DNA from: Gymnopilus junonius
Lineage: Eukaryota > Basidiomycota > Agaricomycetes > Agaricales > Galerinaceae
NCBI GenBank assembly: GCA_015501075.1
Contig: JADNYJ010000005.1
Span: 707,677-771,676 of the forward strand
Direction: 5' to 3'
DNA: 64,000 nt
The notes under the pieces are model-generated. The model saw only the letters and a list, made by a program, of their open reading frames with translations. It ran no database searches and had not been told where the DNA came from. Shown piece after piece: positions 35,244-46,660 of the stretch. Each line of letters starts with the position of its first letter. The first letter of the stretch is position 1. A program made the translations under genes and the position numbers.

Positions 35244-37927
35244 CTAAACGCCTGCAACGATCCTGAAGAATGAAGTAAAAAAGTAAGTCAGTGCCATGTC
35301 ATAACGACGACGGAGAAACGTACTCCTCGCCTTGTTAAGAGCCGCACCATGTTTGTACCTCCTTCCTCCTACTCACAACGAAGTCGCTCTCCTTCAGCAG
35401 CTCATCAAGGACGTCAGGCTTGTATAACTCTTGCAATAGTTCTCGCTGCAGGTTCTCTTTGGAGAAACTCACGAGTGTCAGTGAGATCGCTTTGGGCACC
35501 ATATCGATCATTTCCCGCTTGATGATGTTGAAGTATGAATGGATAAGTAATTCTGGAATGTATCAATTTGTTAAGGGACATCCTAGAAAAGGGGATGTAA
35601 GGATGCGACGCACTGGTGACCTCAGTCTCCATGGTTTCCCTCTCGTTCAGCGCATTCTGTGGTCTTATTGATGGAGGAGGGGCTTCCATAGCCGCGACAC
35701 CCTTTTTCTTTGGCCCCGTCTTGGGGCAAAGAACGATCCGAAGAAACCTGTTTCCTCCTTCTTTCCATCGACATCCAAGTCCTTATTGTTGTTGATGACT
35801 GACTTGGGGTTTCTTGGGATCAGCACCGGGAGGTGGAGGTTTGCTGGCACTAAGACGTTCGGAACTATGGCAGTGGCCTACATCTCAAAATGAGACCCAG
35901 TTCAATACCAAAATCTACAACGACTCACTTTGTGCCCGCCAATGAAGTCAGGGTGGGTAGTGTTGACGTAGCAAGCTTGCATGCTAATGCACACCCTTAG
36001 AAAACAAAAACAGATATAGGAAGATTGGCAACGTACGCGACCATGTCTGTCACCAACTTCATCGTTGGATTCATAGCCTGCTTGAAGAAGTTCACGACAA
36101 CGGCATTGAAACGTTCTTTGAGGGCTGGATACCGTCGGAATGCTTGCTATAGAAAACATGCACTTCAGTACCTCCCAAATGTCTCAAGCTCATGCACATA
36201 CCACTTTTGTGAGAAGTTGGCCCAGGATGCGGATAAGTTCATCGTATACCAACTGGCAGCACTTCAAACTGGGGTCTTCTAACCGCTTGATCTGCTGCTT
36301 CACGATGACCTCAAACGCAGCGTTCCGACGAAGAGTGCTGGTGTTGAACCCTGTTAAAACGTTCTGTTAAGCTGGAGTTCTCCGCAGTAGTGGAGAAAAT
36401 ACAAACAGAGGAGTTATATAACATCGTCCTGATTTCACCATCCTTGACTTGGTCAAAAGGATCAATGCTCTTGATACCATTATTGAATAATTCATGGAAG
36501 ACAAAGCTGATTCGAGCACCTCCGGATAACTCGTTCAAAGAAAGGTCGTTTGTGTTACCGTCAATCGTGAGCCGGAATTCATTGGTGAATTCGGTAATAA
36601 CAGAGAGCACGATGTGCCAGAGTTGCTCTCACTCGCAGGACCACCCAGACTTAATAATTCAGCAGTGAATTTCTGCAGACTTGCGAGATACGGGCTTTGA
36701 TGTCGGGCAATGTAGCTCGAATGTGATGCATGAGAATCTATTGGAACGTTTTCAGCATTTCAGAGGAAGGTAAAGATATCTATTTACGGACCATGTTGAG
36801 CTTCCTGGCAAGGAAAGGAGTACCGCAGAATTGGGCCTTGCCCTTGTACGACGGGTGGTTTTCGAAGTACTCTCGCTCAAACTCAAGGGCACTGATAGGC
36901 TTGTTCGTCTCGATATCCCGTTGCCTCTGTTGACAATGGGACATAGCCTAATCGCAGAGGAATGATACGGCCTGCTAGAATGTCCACTACGTCCGTTCCT
37001 TTGTCCTAAAATTTCCGGTTTAATTCATGTGACGAGAGAGGCGGAAGAAGAAACGCACATCAGATCGACCTTCGTTAAAACACCAATTGTCCGCGTTCCT
37101 TCCGGATCTACTTCACGAGCCATCTTCAATCCATCCGAGTTTGCCAAATCTGTGTTGGCGGCGGTGACCGCGAGGATAATACAAGCAGGTTTAGATATGT
37201 ATTTCAGTAACATCTCCCGGATCTGTTTCTCGATATCTGAGTTGGTCTCCAACAGGCACCTTTGTTAGACGGGAAGGTCGACGAGGGTGAGCGTGAGGAC
37301 ATTCGGGTATATGCGAAGGTTTGATAGGTTTGGGGGGAAATGCCTGCATTCTTGCCTGTCTTCGCTTCCGTATCCGAACGATTTCATCACGAATCTTGTT
37401 GAAGTCGTAGAACTTCTCTCCAGGAAGATGTAGGAATTCACCCATTCATCTGCATTTGGCCGCTTTGTCGTTCGACTTATCTACGCCGTTGACTGATGAA
37501 TCTAGGGTTAGGCTCTGCGTGCCTTCTCGTGATCAGTAGGAGCAGCTTACCAGCACTACTTGAGGCAGCTCTGTTGAAATTGGAGAACCTGGAAGCGTGT
37601 TAATAAGAATTGAAAAGAACAGAGAATGGCAATACCAATGGACGCCGCGTCACGATACCGGTACCACGAGGCAGGAAATCACGACCGAGATGTTTCTAAG
37701 AAATCAATCCAGCAGTCGATATGATGAGATTAACTTGACAGTTGAACCAGGAAGCATAGAAGCGCACCTCCAACACACTACTCTTCCCGCTACTCTGACT
37801 ACCAAGCACACATATTTGAGGCAAATCTATTCTCGGGTGCAGTCGAGCCAATAGAGGTGAAGACATCTTGAAGCTTATTGATAACGCCTACAATCTCAGT
37901 ACCGAGGCCGGATGTAGAGCTTGACAT
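35244..37927 (-). CDS. vps1: Vps1-type dynamin-related GTPase, frame-disrupted
   Basis: This large GTPase acts in membrane fission on Golgi-to-vacuole, peroxisome and endocytic routes. The frame starts [20 protein letters not shown] at 37927. The P-loop region reads [15 protein letters not shown], then after an intron [17 protein letters not shown]. Switch and G3/G4 regions are [20 protein letters not shown] and [14 protein letters not shown]. Later parts are AILVFTNTD-equivalent [54 protein letters not shown] and the GED (ETEVxxx ... [20 protein letters not shown]). Numerous frame breaks occur, dense in 37250-37370 within the GTPase domain and again at about 35345 (CGGGCT read as CGGCT). The stop is at 35244. 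A functional Vps1 in the real genome is likely. Confidence 0.88.
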
Positions 37928-38843
37928 TTGTCTATGCAGTAGTCGTGAAAGGAAAACAAGAATGAGAGGAATATGAAGGTTGTGATTAAAGGGAGGAAAT
38001 GAGGCCTGCGGACAGCAGCGGCAGGCTGTGTAATCCGTAGGCTTGTGCCAAACAAAGATGATCGGAGAGTGAATTTGGACGGAATAGCCCCTTTACAGTT
38101 TGGACGATGAAACACCCCGGTGCCATCTGTCTTCCAGTTACTGGTGACTACCTGAATACATTTCTTGTACGTCCACACTTTGTCGATCTCGTCTCGAAAG
38201 GTTTTTCTACAGAATCGCTCAAACTTGGCGTAGACGATGCTCAGATGCGGGGCAGCGAAGAAGGCTTTTTTCGTTCATCATCGCACGTCCAGGCTTATGT
38301 GCGAAGTATAGCCTACGCATGCTGGAAATAAACACTCGCTACTAGCGACAACCTCTTCAGATCGCAAGCCCGTCCGCCATGGCCACTCTCCTTCGCGCGG
38401 CATTTGACTTTGCGTTTAAGCAAGCACTAATGCGCAGAAATAAAGTCCCAGTGTGACCTCCGCCTGACATATGCTCTTCAGCTTGCTCGATGTCATCGTG
38501 AGTCTGATCGACACGAAAGAAGCTCACCAGGCATACCCAATCCATCACATGATGCTCGATTATTCTTCTATTGATCGCGAAGTACAATATACACCGGAAA
38601 TGTATACTTCCTCTAGTCTAGCAGCGTTTGTAGCGTCTGCATGCCACCAGACCTCAGCATTTCACCCTCCTCCCGCACCTCCTCCGGCTCGTGCCATTTC
38701 GTTGGTGATGGGTGGACATTGATCTCGGCCCGTTGCGGTCCATCTAGACTTGCCTCCGTTGCCCGTGCTTCATAAAATAGCCCTCGCTTTGATTTTACGA
38801 CGGCGGACTACTCTCTTCCTCTCATCTACTCCCAGCACTCAGG
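37928..38843. other. Spacer between divergent Vps1 and GH88 genes
   Basis: Open frames on both strands lack motifs. A T/C-rich tract before 38844 fits a promoter. Confidence 0.45.
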
Positions 38844-40536
38844 ATGCTCAAAATTCATTCCTGCTACCTTTTTTCTTACTCCCAGCGTTGACCTATGCTG
38901 CTTCTTCTTGAGCTCTTCTCTTCTCTCATTCCGCCAAAGATCCTAGCAACGTTTAAGGCTCTTCTTCGCCCATTCAATACCTCAATATACGGATACAAGT
39001 GCTGGAGATTGGCAGGATTTCAGTCCTAACACATGGACTTCAGGATTTTACCCGGCAACCCTTTATGCTTTGAATGCCCGGCAACAACTATGCGGCTCCA
39101 CCCCTGCGAATGCGCTGAGCGTAGCGGATTGGTTGGACTTGGGAAGGTCTTCAAGTGACGCACTGCTGTCGCTTAACGCAAACAATGGACTTGGGCATGA
39201 TGTTGGATTCATCAGTTATCCATTTGCTGAGGAATTGGCTGTGTAAATCTTTCATTCAAACCCATCTCCGTCGTTGTCCAGCATTGACAAGCATGTTGGT
39301 TGTCCACAGCAATCCCAATAACCAGACAGCGATCAACGCTGTCAACAATTTTGCAACAATGTTGGCTGCGCGTTTTGACCCGATCGTTGGTTGTACACGA
39401 AGTTGGGACCGCGGATCCGACAGATTTCACGGTAAGTACACCACCTTGCGGACATGTCAAGACACGATTCCCGACATTTCTCGAAAATTACTACGAATAG
39501 GTGATCATTGACAATATGATGAATCTGGAAGTACTTTTCCAATCTGCAGCTCTTACGGGCAATAGTACCCTCCGAGAAATTGCCATAAGTCATGCAAACA
39601 CGACGATGAAGAATCATATTCGGACAGATGGTATGTATGCAAATTTTTGCACAAGGCTTGACTGAGTAATTTTAATCTGCCTTTTTGGTCAGGTTCCACA
39701 TGGCATGTTGTCGAATATAATTCAACCACTGGTGCCGTCATCAAGAAGAGAACATCCCAAGGATTTTCTGACAACAGCACATGGTCAAGAGGACAGGCCT
39801 GGGCAGTTTATGGCTTCGCGAACAGTAAGTTGTTCCTGCAGACAAGTCTTAATCAGTGATTTGTCTAAAATTTCTGAACAGTGTACAAGTACACGAATGA
39901 CTCGGATTACCTGACTACTGCACGCAAAGTAGCAACATATTTTTTGACCAATCTTCCTTCAGACGGCATCGTACCCTGGTCAGTCAATTCCCGACCTTCG
40001 GGTATTTTAAATGCGTCTTTCATTGCGGTTGCTGATGGACGGGTAAAATAAATTATTTAGGGATTTTAACGCTCCATTGACACCTCCACCACGTCCAGCG
40101 GATTCCTCTGCCGCGGCTATAGTTGTCAACGGTCTTCTGTTACTGGCCCAACAAGAAACGACAGCTGCATTAAAACAGCAGTGGATTGATGGTGCTACCG
40201 GGGTTCTGAACAACATCACAACGCTCGCCTGGAAACCGTCCTGGCAAAGTCTATTGTCAAACGGAACAGTTAACTGGCCCGCCAATAACTTTTTGACCGG
40301 GATTGTTTATGGTGCGGGTGCTTTTTTTTCTCTCGGGTCCGAGTCATTTCTGATCATTGCCCTGTCGTATTGTGTGTAGGTGACTATTATTATATCAGAG
40401 CTGGCAATCAGCTCGTCACGATGGATTGGCATCCTGCCAGAGTCCTTTCGCCGCGTCCTCTGCTTCTACGCCATCCCCTACTGCATCTACGTCGTCGGCA
40501 CGTCGATTGTCCTTAATGAAGCCAAGATGGTTATAG
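38844..40536 (+). CDS. GH88 unsaturated glucuronyl/galacturonyl hydrolase, secreted, frame-disrupted
   Basis: GH88 enzymes hydrate unsaturated uronic acids at the ends of lyase-cut polysaccharides such as pectin or glycosaminoglycans. A probable signal peptide follows the ATG at 38844 (LLPFFLLPALTYA after a frame break). Conserved stretches are GDWQDFSPNTWTSGFYPATL, NNGLGHDVGFISYPFAEEL with a catalytic Asp, VIIDNMMNLEVLFQSAALTG with the second catalytic Asp, SDNSTWSRGQAWAVYGFANM and GDYYYIRAGNQL. Introns near 39244-39310, 39430-39500, 39632-39692, 39828-39881 and 39983-40060 are GT-AG. Single-base gaps break the frame near 39409 (WDxADPTDFT) and 40422 (VTM to GLASC), with at least two more in the first exon. 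The Ser/Pro-rich tail ends at 40536. Confidence 0.85.
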
Positions 40537-40700
40537 CAAAGATGTTATTTCCATTCCATCAGCGGAACTTGCCTTTCATGGATCATTGCTGCCTGAAACA
40601 AGTTTTCCCGCGTGAGAAGAGTATATTAAAAACCACAAGAGTTATGGTAGTGGATCCAAAAAATACAATGGAAGTGAAGATTTATGGCATCTAAGAATGT

Positions 40701-41288
40701 TCAACCGTAGTTGAGACGGAAAATGTCATTGTATCTGGGCGGGTAGCTTTTAGTTGAAAACGCGATGATGAATCGATGAGTGTCCTTACACGTAGTAAGT
40801 GCCACCTTCGGGAATGAGCTGGAACACTTGGCTGAAATTTTAAAGGGTTCTCCGAGTCATCGACCTAAAAAGGACTTGAGGTGAGATGGCAGACCACTGA
40901 AGCATGGTAGACGTACGGCCAAAATCCCGTAACGCTGACGAGCAAGCTGGCCACACTTGGAGAAGATGGTTGGGCATCAAGAGTGGTGACCTTGTGCTGC
41001 ACCTTTTGGAAAGGGAGCGACTGGGGAGTCAAGAGCTCAGTTGCGTGGACGATACGTGCTGGACGGTTATTCATTACCTCGAGTTTCTACTATCGCAGCA
41101 GCACCTTGGATGGGTGTGCCCTCAAAGGTGAGCATTGAATGGTCGCGCTAGAAGAAAAGAAGATGAGACGCGAATTGATGGATATCGGCAAGACATACGT
41201 AGAGGGATTTGAGGCTACTGCGATTTGCCGCAAAAGTCTGGTAGTAAAAGTCAACGAACTGCTTTGAGATGGTATTGATGTCTGCCAT
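40701..41288 (-). CDS. ntf2: NTF2, nuclear transport factor 2
   Basis: NTF2 carries Ran-GDP into the nucleus. The first exon reads MADINTISKQFVDFYYQTFA and SLKSLY, and the second RDHSMLTFEGTPIQGAAAIV. The third is SLPFQKVQHKVTTLDAQPSS and SLLVSVTG, the fourth VDDSENPLKF then SQVFQLIPEGGTYYV, and the last YNDIFRLNYG with the stop at 40701. About 125 residues result, the normal length. Three small frame breaks (about 41085, 40922 and within LKF/SQV) sit at A or T runs. Since NTF2 is a single-copy essential gene in yeast, these are probably sequence errors. The start codon lies 187 bases from that of the divergent neighbour. It is convergent with GH88, 164 bases apart. Confidence 0.9.
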
Positions 41289-41475
41289 GGTTGTTGATCA
41301 GGTTTGAGATGGAGTAATAGATGAGGTGAAAGATAGAGAGGAGGCCACGTGACCCTGTTCCCCTGTATCCACAACTTGACAGATCAATAACATATCCCCG
41401 TACATACCGAAACCAGCAGCTATTTTTTCTTCTTTTTTTCGTTCAGGTAACATACTTATAGTCTTGATCCATAAT

Positions 41476-43081
41476 ATGTCCACGTTTTCAACAGAACAAC
41501 GCCCAACGATGCGTCGCAAATCGTCTGCACAGAATCTTCTCTCCTCATTCAAGTCCTCGTCTTCCTCCTCAGCCCATAGCGTGCCCCCGCCCCTGAACCT
41601 CGCCTCCACCTCCGCAATGAACTCCACCCAGCTCTCCTTTGCTGCCGTCGCGACCCCGACCGCCACCACCCCCCTCCCGCGCGAATGGGATGCTCAGTCG
41701 CTGCACTCGGACACCGTTGCTTCTAGTATGGCAGGTGCCCAGAGTCCCCCGCTCAATCAGGGAACCTCCGTCGAGTACCTGCGTGATCTCGTCCAGAAGA
41801 GAATCATCACTCTCACTTATATCAGGAATATCCACGAGGGGTCAGTGCCTTCGTGACACGACTCTTGATCGTCCCCTTTCTTATTGTTGCTTTCGTGTCA
41901 TAGCCGGGGTCATTGGTTCCATACCATCCAGATATCGCGTGCCGACCTGGACAGGGCATTCAGTAATAGCGACATTTCTATCAAGAAACGGTATGTAATT
42001 CATCTTCCATTCATTAACCCGCCTTACTAAATAGAACACCCAGAACATATCGTTTTGCCATCCTTGGACTGTCATTATCAACACTTTTGGATATTAATCA
42101 ACCTCAGGACCTACTTCGCGGGCTAATCAATACTATATCAGAATATGAACAATCTAAAGAAGACAGCGATAAACTGAAGGGAGGAATTGTATGTTCCCCG
42201 TCATAGCCGACTGCGTATCCACCAACTCATGTTATCCATTACAAACAGCGCATCAAATTTCCCAAGACTAAGAATCAAAAGAAAGGCGCTTCAGGAATAG
42301 CAGAATATACAGGATCATACACTGACTCCCCAGCGGATGCGTCATACCTTCTTTCCCCTTTAATAGTATGTTTATTCCTGATTGCTGAATTTTGGCGCTG
42401 AAATCTTTGCAGCCCTTCCCATTAGATTACCACCAAACACTTCTATCCCTGCTGGACGTCCTCTCAGAGGTTTACAACAAAATCGCGAAACTCCTAGGAC
42501 CCTCCCCGTTCCCTCACTCCCAACAACACATGCTAGGCCCTCTTGGAATGCTTGCCCCCCAGCCCGGCGTGTCATATATTTTCTCCGGCGACAACCTGGC
42601 CTTTCCACCACCTAATCAACCATTCGGTGGGTTACCTTCAAATTCTAATCCTAATCTAAACCAGTCATCCCATAACATTTCTGGGCTTCCTGAGACCAAT
42701 GACATGAGTGGGAGCTTATGGGATATTGCCAACCCATCTTCCAATCCTTCTGGATCGTTCATGATGGGTGGTGGACTTTCTAGCCCTCCTGCTATCAGCT
42801 GGGTGAGTTCTTGGGGAGATATGGTTCTCAAGATTGACGGAAAGCTCAGAGTGAGCTTTGTTCCCTTTTTGGCATGCAATGCCTTGCTGACGTTTCCGAT
42901 CCAATTTTTTTGGTGTTCATAGAAAACCATCTCTGTCCTACTAAAAGAGCTCGACGACCTAGCACGTGCAGGGATAAAAGAAGAGCTTGCATCGTTGGAT
43001 CCCCTTCTACGAAATATCACTCTAGATGGATCGATACCTGGAGCCAGCAGTCAGCAACTTTTATACGACTTTGATCCTTGA
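41476..43081 (+). CDS. Conserved fungal protein of unknown function
   Basis: The start is MSTFSTEQRPTMRRKSSAQN, followed by a Ser-rich N-terminus and VEYLRDLVQKRIITLTYIRN. After an intron near 41839-41902 it continues GHWFHTIQISRADLDRAFSN and TYRFAILGLSLSTLLDINQP. Later exons read YLLSPLIPFPLDYHQTLLSL and LDVLSEVYNKIAKLLGPSPF, then an Asn/Ser/Pro-rich low-complexity part (about 42600-42770) and VSSWGDMVLKIDGKLRKTIS. The end is SSQQLLYDFDP at 43081. Helical, soluble-looking segments lie between low-complexity linkers, with no catalytic motif. I do not recognise the family. Exons join without frame breaks, unlike the neighbours on both sides. Confidence 0.75.
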
Positions 43082-44780
43082 CCACCTCTTGTTAAACCAC
43101 GAGACAGTCCGAGTGTGTGACACTGGGATTCGTGGTTCCTCCTCCTTTTCTGCCCTCCTCCCTTTCTTATTTAGGTCGCCGCCGAATCTTTTTGAATACT
43201 TTTTTCGGTTTCTCGATGGCGGCGGAACTTTCGCCGGGTTGTCGGCGCCAATGTATTGCATTGCATTATTCGCGCGATGCGGCCAACTTGAACGGGTCAG
43301 TCCAACTCGAAAAAGGACTTCTTTCGACGCATTGTGAGCCCTTTTCTCCAGCGCATTGACTTCGGCTCGGTCAGCCCTGAGTCCAGACACCGCTGTATTC
43401 GGTGACAGGTGGATGTCTCAAGGGACAAATCTGACCGAGTGTCGCGTCAGACCTTGCCGCCTCGGCCGCTCCCACAGGCCATTGAATTCTGCACAATTCC
43501 TCTTGTTCGTCCCCAGCATTCTGGGATGGGGGGTGGCGTGGATAGGCCGATGTAACATTTTTTTTCTCAGCACTCGAGCCTTCGCAATGGACTCTTTTCT
43601 AGGATTCAGGAAGGGACACGCAGCCTTTTGTTTTAGACCGTAATCTGCACATGTACATAATGTTATCTTTATTATGACGTCATTGACCTGGTCATAGGAT
43701 TTGTTCGTTAATGCATTGCATTGCTTTGCAGAACTGTTGGCCCTGGTACAATCATGATAGACGGAATCTTCGAACACCTCGCTTTGAGACTGCTGCATGC
43801 CAACATGCTATTCTTACTCAGGCACTCAGTGTAAATGACGCATGCTTGTATAAGGCTTTACTTAGGTAACATATGCATGAGGACACCAGCGAACTTCGAA
43901 CTATGAGACTATCATGGCAAGTCTTATAGGTTTAGTCCCCTTTAAGATGGGTTAGCAAAGGCTGGTGATGTTATAGATACTGGACATACGCCGACATTGC
44001 TTCTCGCCAAAAAATGCGAATCCTTCGTGATCACTTGCACTGGCAAGCACCCTGGGCACAGCTGCACCTGAAGAAGTCAAGCACCATTTATGAGAGCGGA
44101 ACTTTAGAGTGTAAGAGAGACGGCATACGAGCTGCTGCAAGACTTGCAGTCGGTGCTGCAGGCATGCTCGACGGGGACAGTGTAGTTCTACGAAGACAAG
44201 CCAATATGAGCACGATATAAGAACGTCAACGCCGACGTCAGGCTTACAGATTGCATAGTAGTCTTCGAATGTGGATAGTAGGTAGTTCAGTGAAAAGTCG
44301 CAAGAGAGGCTCTGGGGAAAAGGTGGGTGAAAGGTCGAGAACTTTATACCTCTCAGGATGAGGTCTAGCCTGCGGAAAGCCGCGTAGACAATAATATACC
44401 AGTGGCTCTAAGTGGTGGCTCTTTCTCCAAGGATAACAGGAAGATAGTGGCGGTCTTCTGCTTCAGTTTAACTCGGGTCAGCTGATGGATATGAATGGAA
44501 ATAAGCTCGTTTGGATTACCATGATTTCGGGTACAAGGCGCTGCGGCACAGGGGAAAGACTGCCCCAAAGGATATTGCTCCAAATAAGTAGGTGATTTAT
44601 TTTTTAGGACCCTATTTTTTGTGTAGTTGACAGCTTGCCGAGGCTATCTTTTGGAGCAATGTAAGGCGAGAATCCCAGGATTATCGTCTTCAGTGACTTA
44701 AAGGTGACAGCACCAGATCTTGGGAAAGCAGTCAACGCTATATTCTGCGGACAAGCCGTATACATCTTATCAAAATAGAT
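43082..44780. other. Spacer without recognised gene
   Basis: Short open frames on both strands (for example 43061-43390 minus and 44014-44220 plus) have no motif. I see no terminal repeats or tRNA folds. Confidence 0.4.
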
Positions 44781-44781
44781 T

Positions 44782-45690
44782 CTAGGCAGCGCGCAACTGA
44801 TGTTCCGCCCGGTTTCCGTTACGAGAGAGGCGAGGTGAGGACCAGGCGCATCGGTGTGCTACAGCCACAGAAAGTAAATCCGACAGTGAAAGATTGCGAA
44901 GGCCCCTCACATTGCCCAGCGCCCAAGAAATTATTGGGGACCAAATCTTGTTCGTATTTTTACACATGGCAAATCAACGGCTTTGAGAAAGAATGTGGGT
45001 AGAAGCCGTCTCCGTAATCTGGACTACCGCTGCGCCTCGAAAACTTCTAGGTGCTTGTCCGTACTGGTCTACCGTTTTGTGAACCCGAGAGGCAAAGACC
45101 GTCGGGGCTATTCAGAAAGGCCATGGCAATATCAAAGTATCAGAATTTATTCTTGCTTGCTTGTACTTTTCCAACGAAGCACTAAATGCCATCTCGAGCG
45201 TTTTTGCCACTGTGATTGCCTGTAAATAGTCTATTGTAGCAGAGAATGTAAAAAGTAGTCACAAACTTACGTCTTTCACCTTGATCCCCTTCCCATCCAT
45301 GAGCTTGATATTCGCATCGATTACTGGACTTGATTTAAAGTTTCATCCCCACTAATCCACCAAAGAAACTCGCAAGGAATATTTTCGAGGTCAATATCCA
45401 TGTATTGATATATCAGGGCTAAAACATGAAGATGATCTACTTTCGAGTCGTAATACTGCGCAAAGTCGTGGCTCTTTGAGGACAGATTTCCCATCAGGGT
45501 ATATAGTTCGAGGAGATCGAGAGAGGTGGAGAGTCCCCTGTTCGGAAAACACCACTCATTACCATAGACTTTTGCTCTGAGTTCAACCTCTGGGCGGAAT
45601 GAGTTCTGGCATGACGACGTCGGAAAACAGATGTCAGAAAAAGAACAGAACTTATAGTTGCTTTCGTGAGGGTGTAGTCAGACCTAGTCA
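44782..45690 (-). CDS. Possible unrecognised multi-exon gene beside the inverted-repeat element
   Basis: A minus-strand stretch at about 45620-45340 reads as one open block: FRPEVELRAKVYGNEWCFPN, then LSTSLDLLELYTLMGNLSSK, DSKVDHLHVLALIYQYMDID and IPCEFLWWISGDETLN. It may continue through introns into VIDANIKLMDGKGIKVKD (about 45320-45270) and ITVAKTLEMAFSASLEKYKQ (about 45220-45150). Its upstream end meets the inverted-repeat element at 45694, so the element may sit in its 5' part. I do not recognise the family; a truncated gene or part of a larger mobile unit is possible. Confidence 0.28.
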
Positions 45691-45693
45691 AGA

Positions 45694-46387
45694 CTAGGGT
45701 TCCGTTAGAAATTGGCCGACACTTTCTAACAGCTGTTACTAACAGATGAGGTCCCGGTCTATTTCTAACAGGGTGTTACTAACTGTTACTAACAGCGGCC
45801 ATTACTAACTGTTAGCAAATGTTAGTAATATTTTCTAACAACTGTTAGTTGAAAAATCACTGTTAGAAATTGGTAACAGGCCGAATTTCAACTGGAAGCG
45901 AGCCCCATAAGTGCTTTTGAAAACCAGAAGTCCACAAAAACATTTTGAATGGCTGCTCGCCAATTCCGCACAGCACCTCTTATTTTCTCAGGTACTATTG
46001 AGGACTTCTGTGCTTGGGTTGGAAATTGCATCAGAAAAGCTCCTTAAATTTGAAAAAATATTGGGCATGCGATGGATCCAAGTTGGCGAAGCAGCCGTCC
46101 ATTCGAGATAAATTAGCCAGGCATAGTAACAAGAACCTCCCATAGACACCTCGGGAATGACAGAAGAAACTACGGTTGAGGACGCATGCGGTGAAAGGTG
46201 ATGGATGACCGGCCCAAAAGTCTCTGATGACCTGGAAATGCCCCTATGGGCCCTGTCGAGTGCCTGACTTCCTAACAATTTCTAACACACCCAAAATCCT
46301 CGAGGCATTTCTAACCAGTTACTAACAGTTAGTAACACCAATTTCTAACACATGTTAGTAACTAAGACGTTTCTAACGGAACCCTAG
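45694..46387. mobile_element. 694-base inverted-repeat element (MITE-like) with subterminal hexamer arrays
   Basis: The ends are perfect 18-base inverted repeats, CTAGGGTTCCGTTAGAAA at 45694-45711 and its complement at 46370-46387. TCAAGA flanks both ends directly (45688-45693 and 46388-46393), as a target-site duplication would. Because the left flank also carries CTAG, the direct repeat can be read as 12 bases (45683-45694 and 46383-46394). The outer 190 bases on the left and 125 on the right hold at least fourteen copies of CTAACA/TGTTAG, mostly as TTTCTAACA or TTACTAACAG. The centre (about 45900-46260) has two short open frames without a recognisable transposase. It is therefore non-autonomous. 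Confidence 0.8.
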
Positions 46388-46660
46388 TCAAGACAGGTGA
46401 CATCGGATTCTTGTAGTCTGTAATAGTAGGCAATTAGGCGAGCGCTGAGCGCTGATGGTGAGAATGGTCCTGGTGCGCAAGTCATCAGAGTCCCAGCGAG
46501 GTTTATAAGAACCCAAGTCGCGAACATTATTGAGTGCAGGAGAATATTGCGAGAAAGATGATGAGGTACCGAGGCAGAGCGTGAGATTAAAAAGGAAAGT
46601 GATCGTGTTTGTTGTGAAAGGCGAACCTTGTTCTGAAAAACTGTGCAGCTCACCGGAAGG

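Noticed and set aside
39244..39310. Apparent stop and frame change in GH88 after SYPFAEELAV
   Set aside because: A clean GT-AG intron removes it and joins AV to NPNNQTAIN, so it is not one of the frame breaks.
19027..45603. A 20-base identical string (beginning TTCAACCTCTGGGC) in TRAPPC10 (near 19027) and in the unknown block (near 45584)
   Set aside because: Both encode FRPEVE in the same frame and the match stops at once on both sides. It is more likely coincidence of codon choice than a gene fragment transfer.
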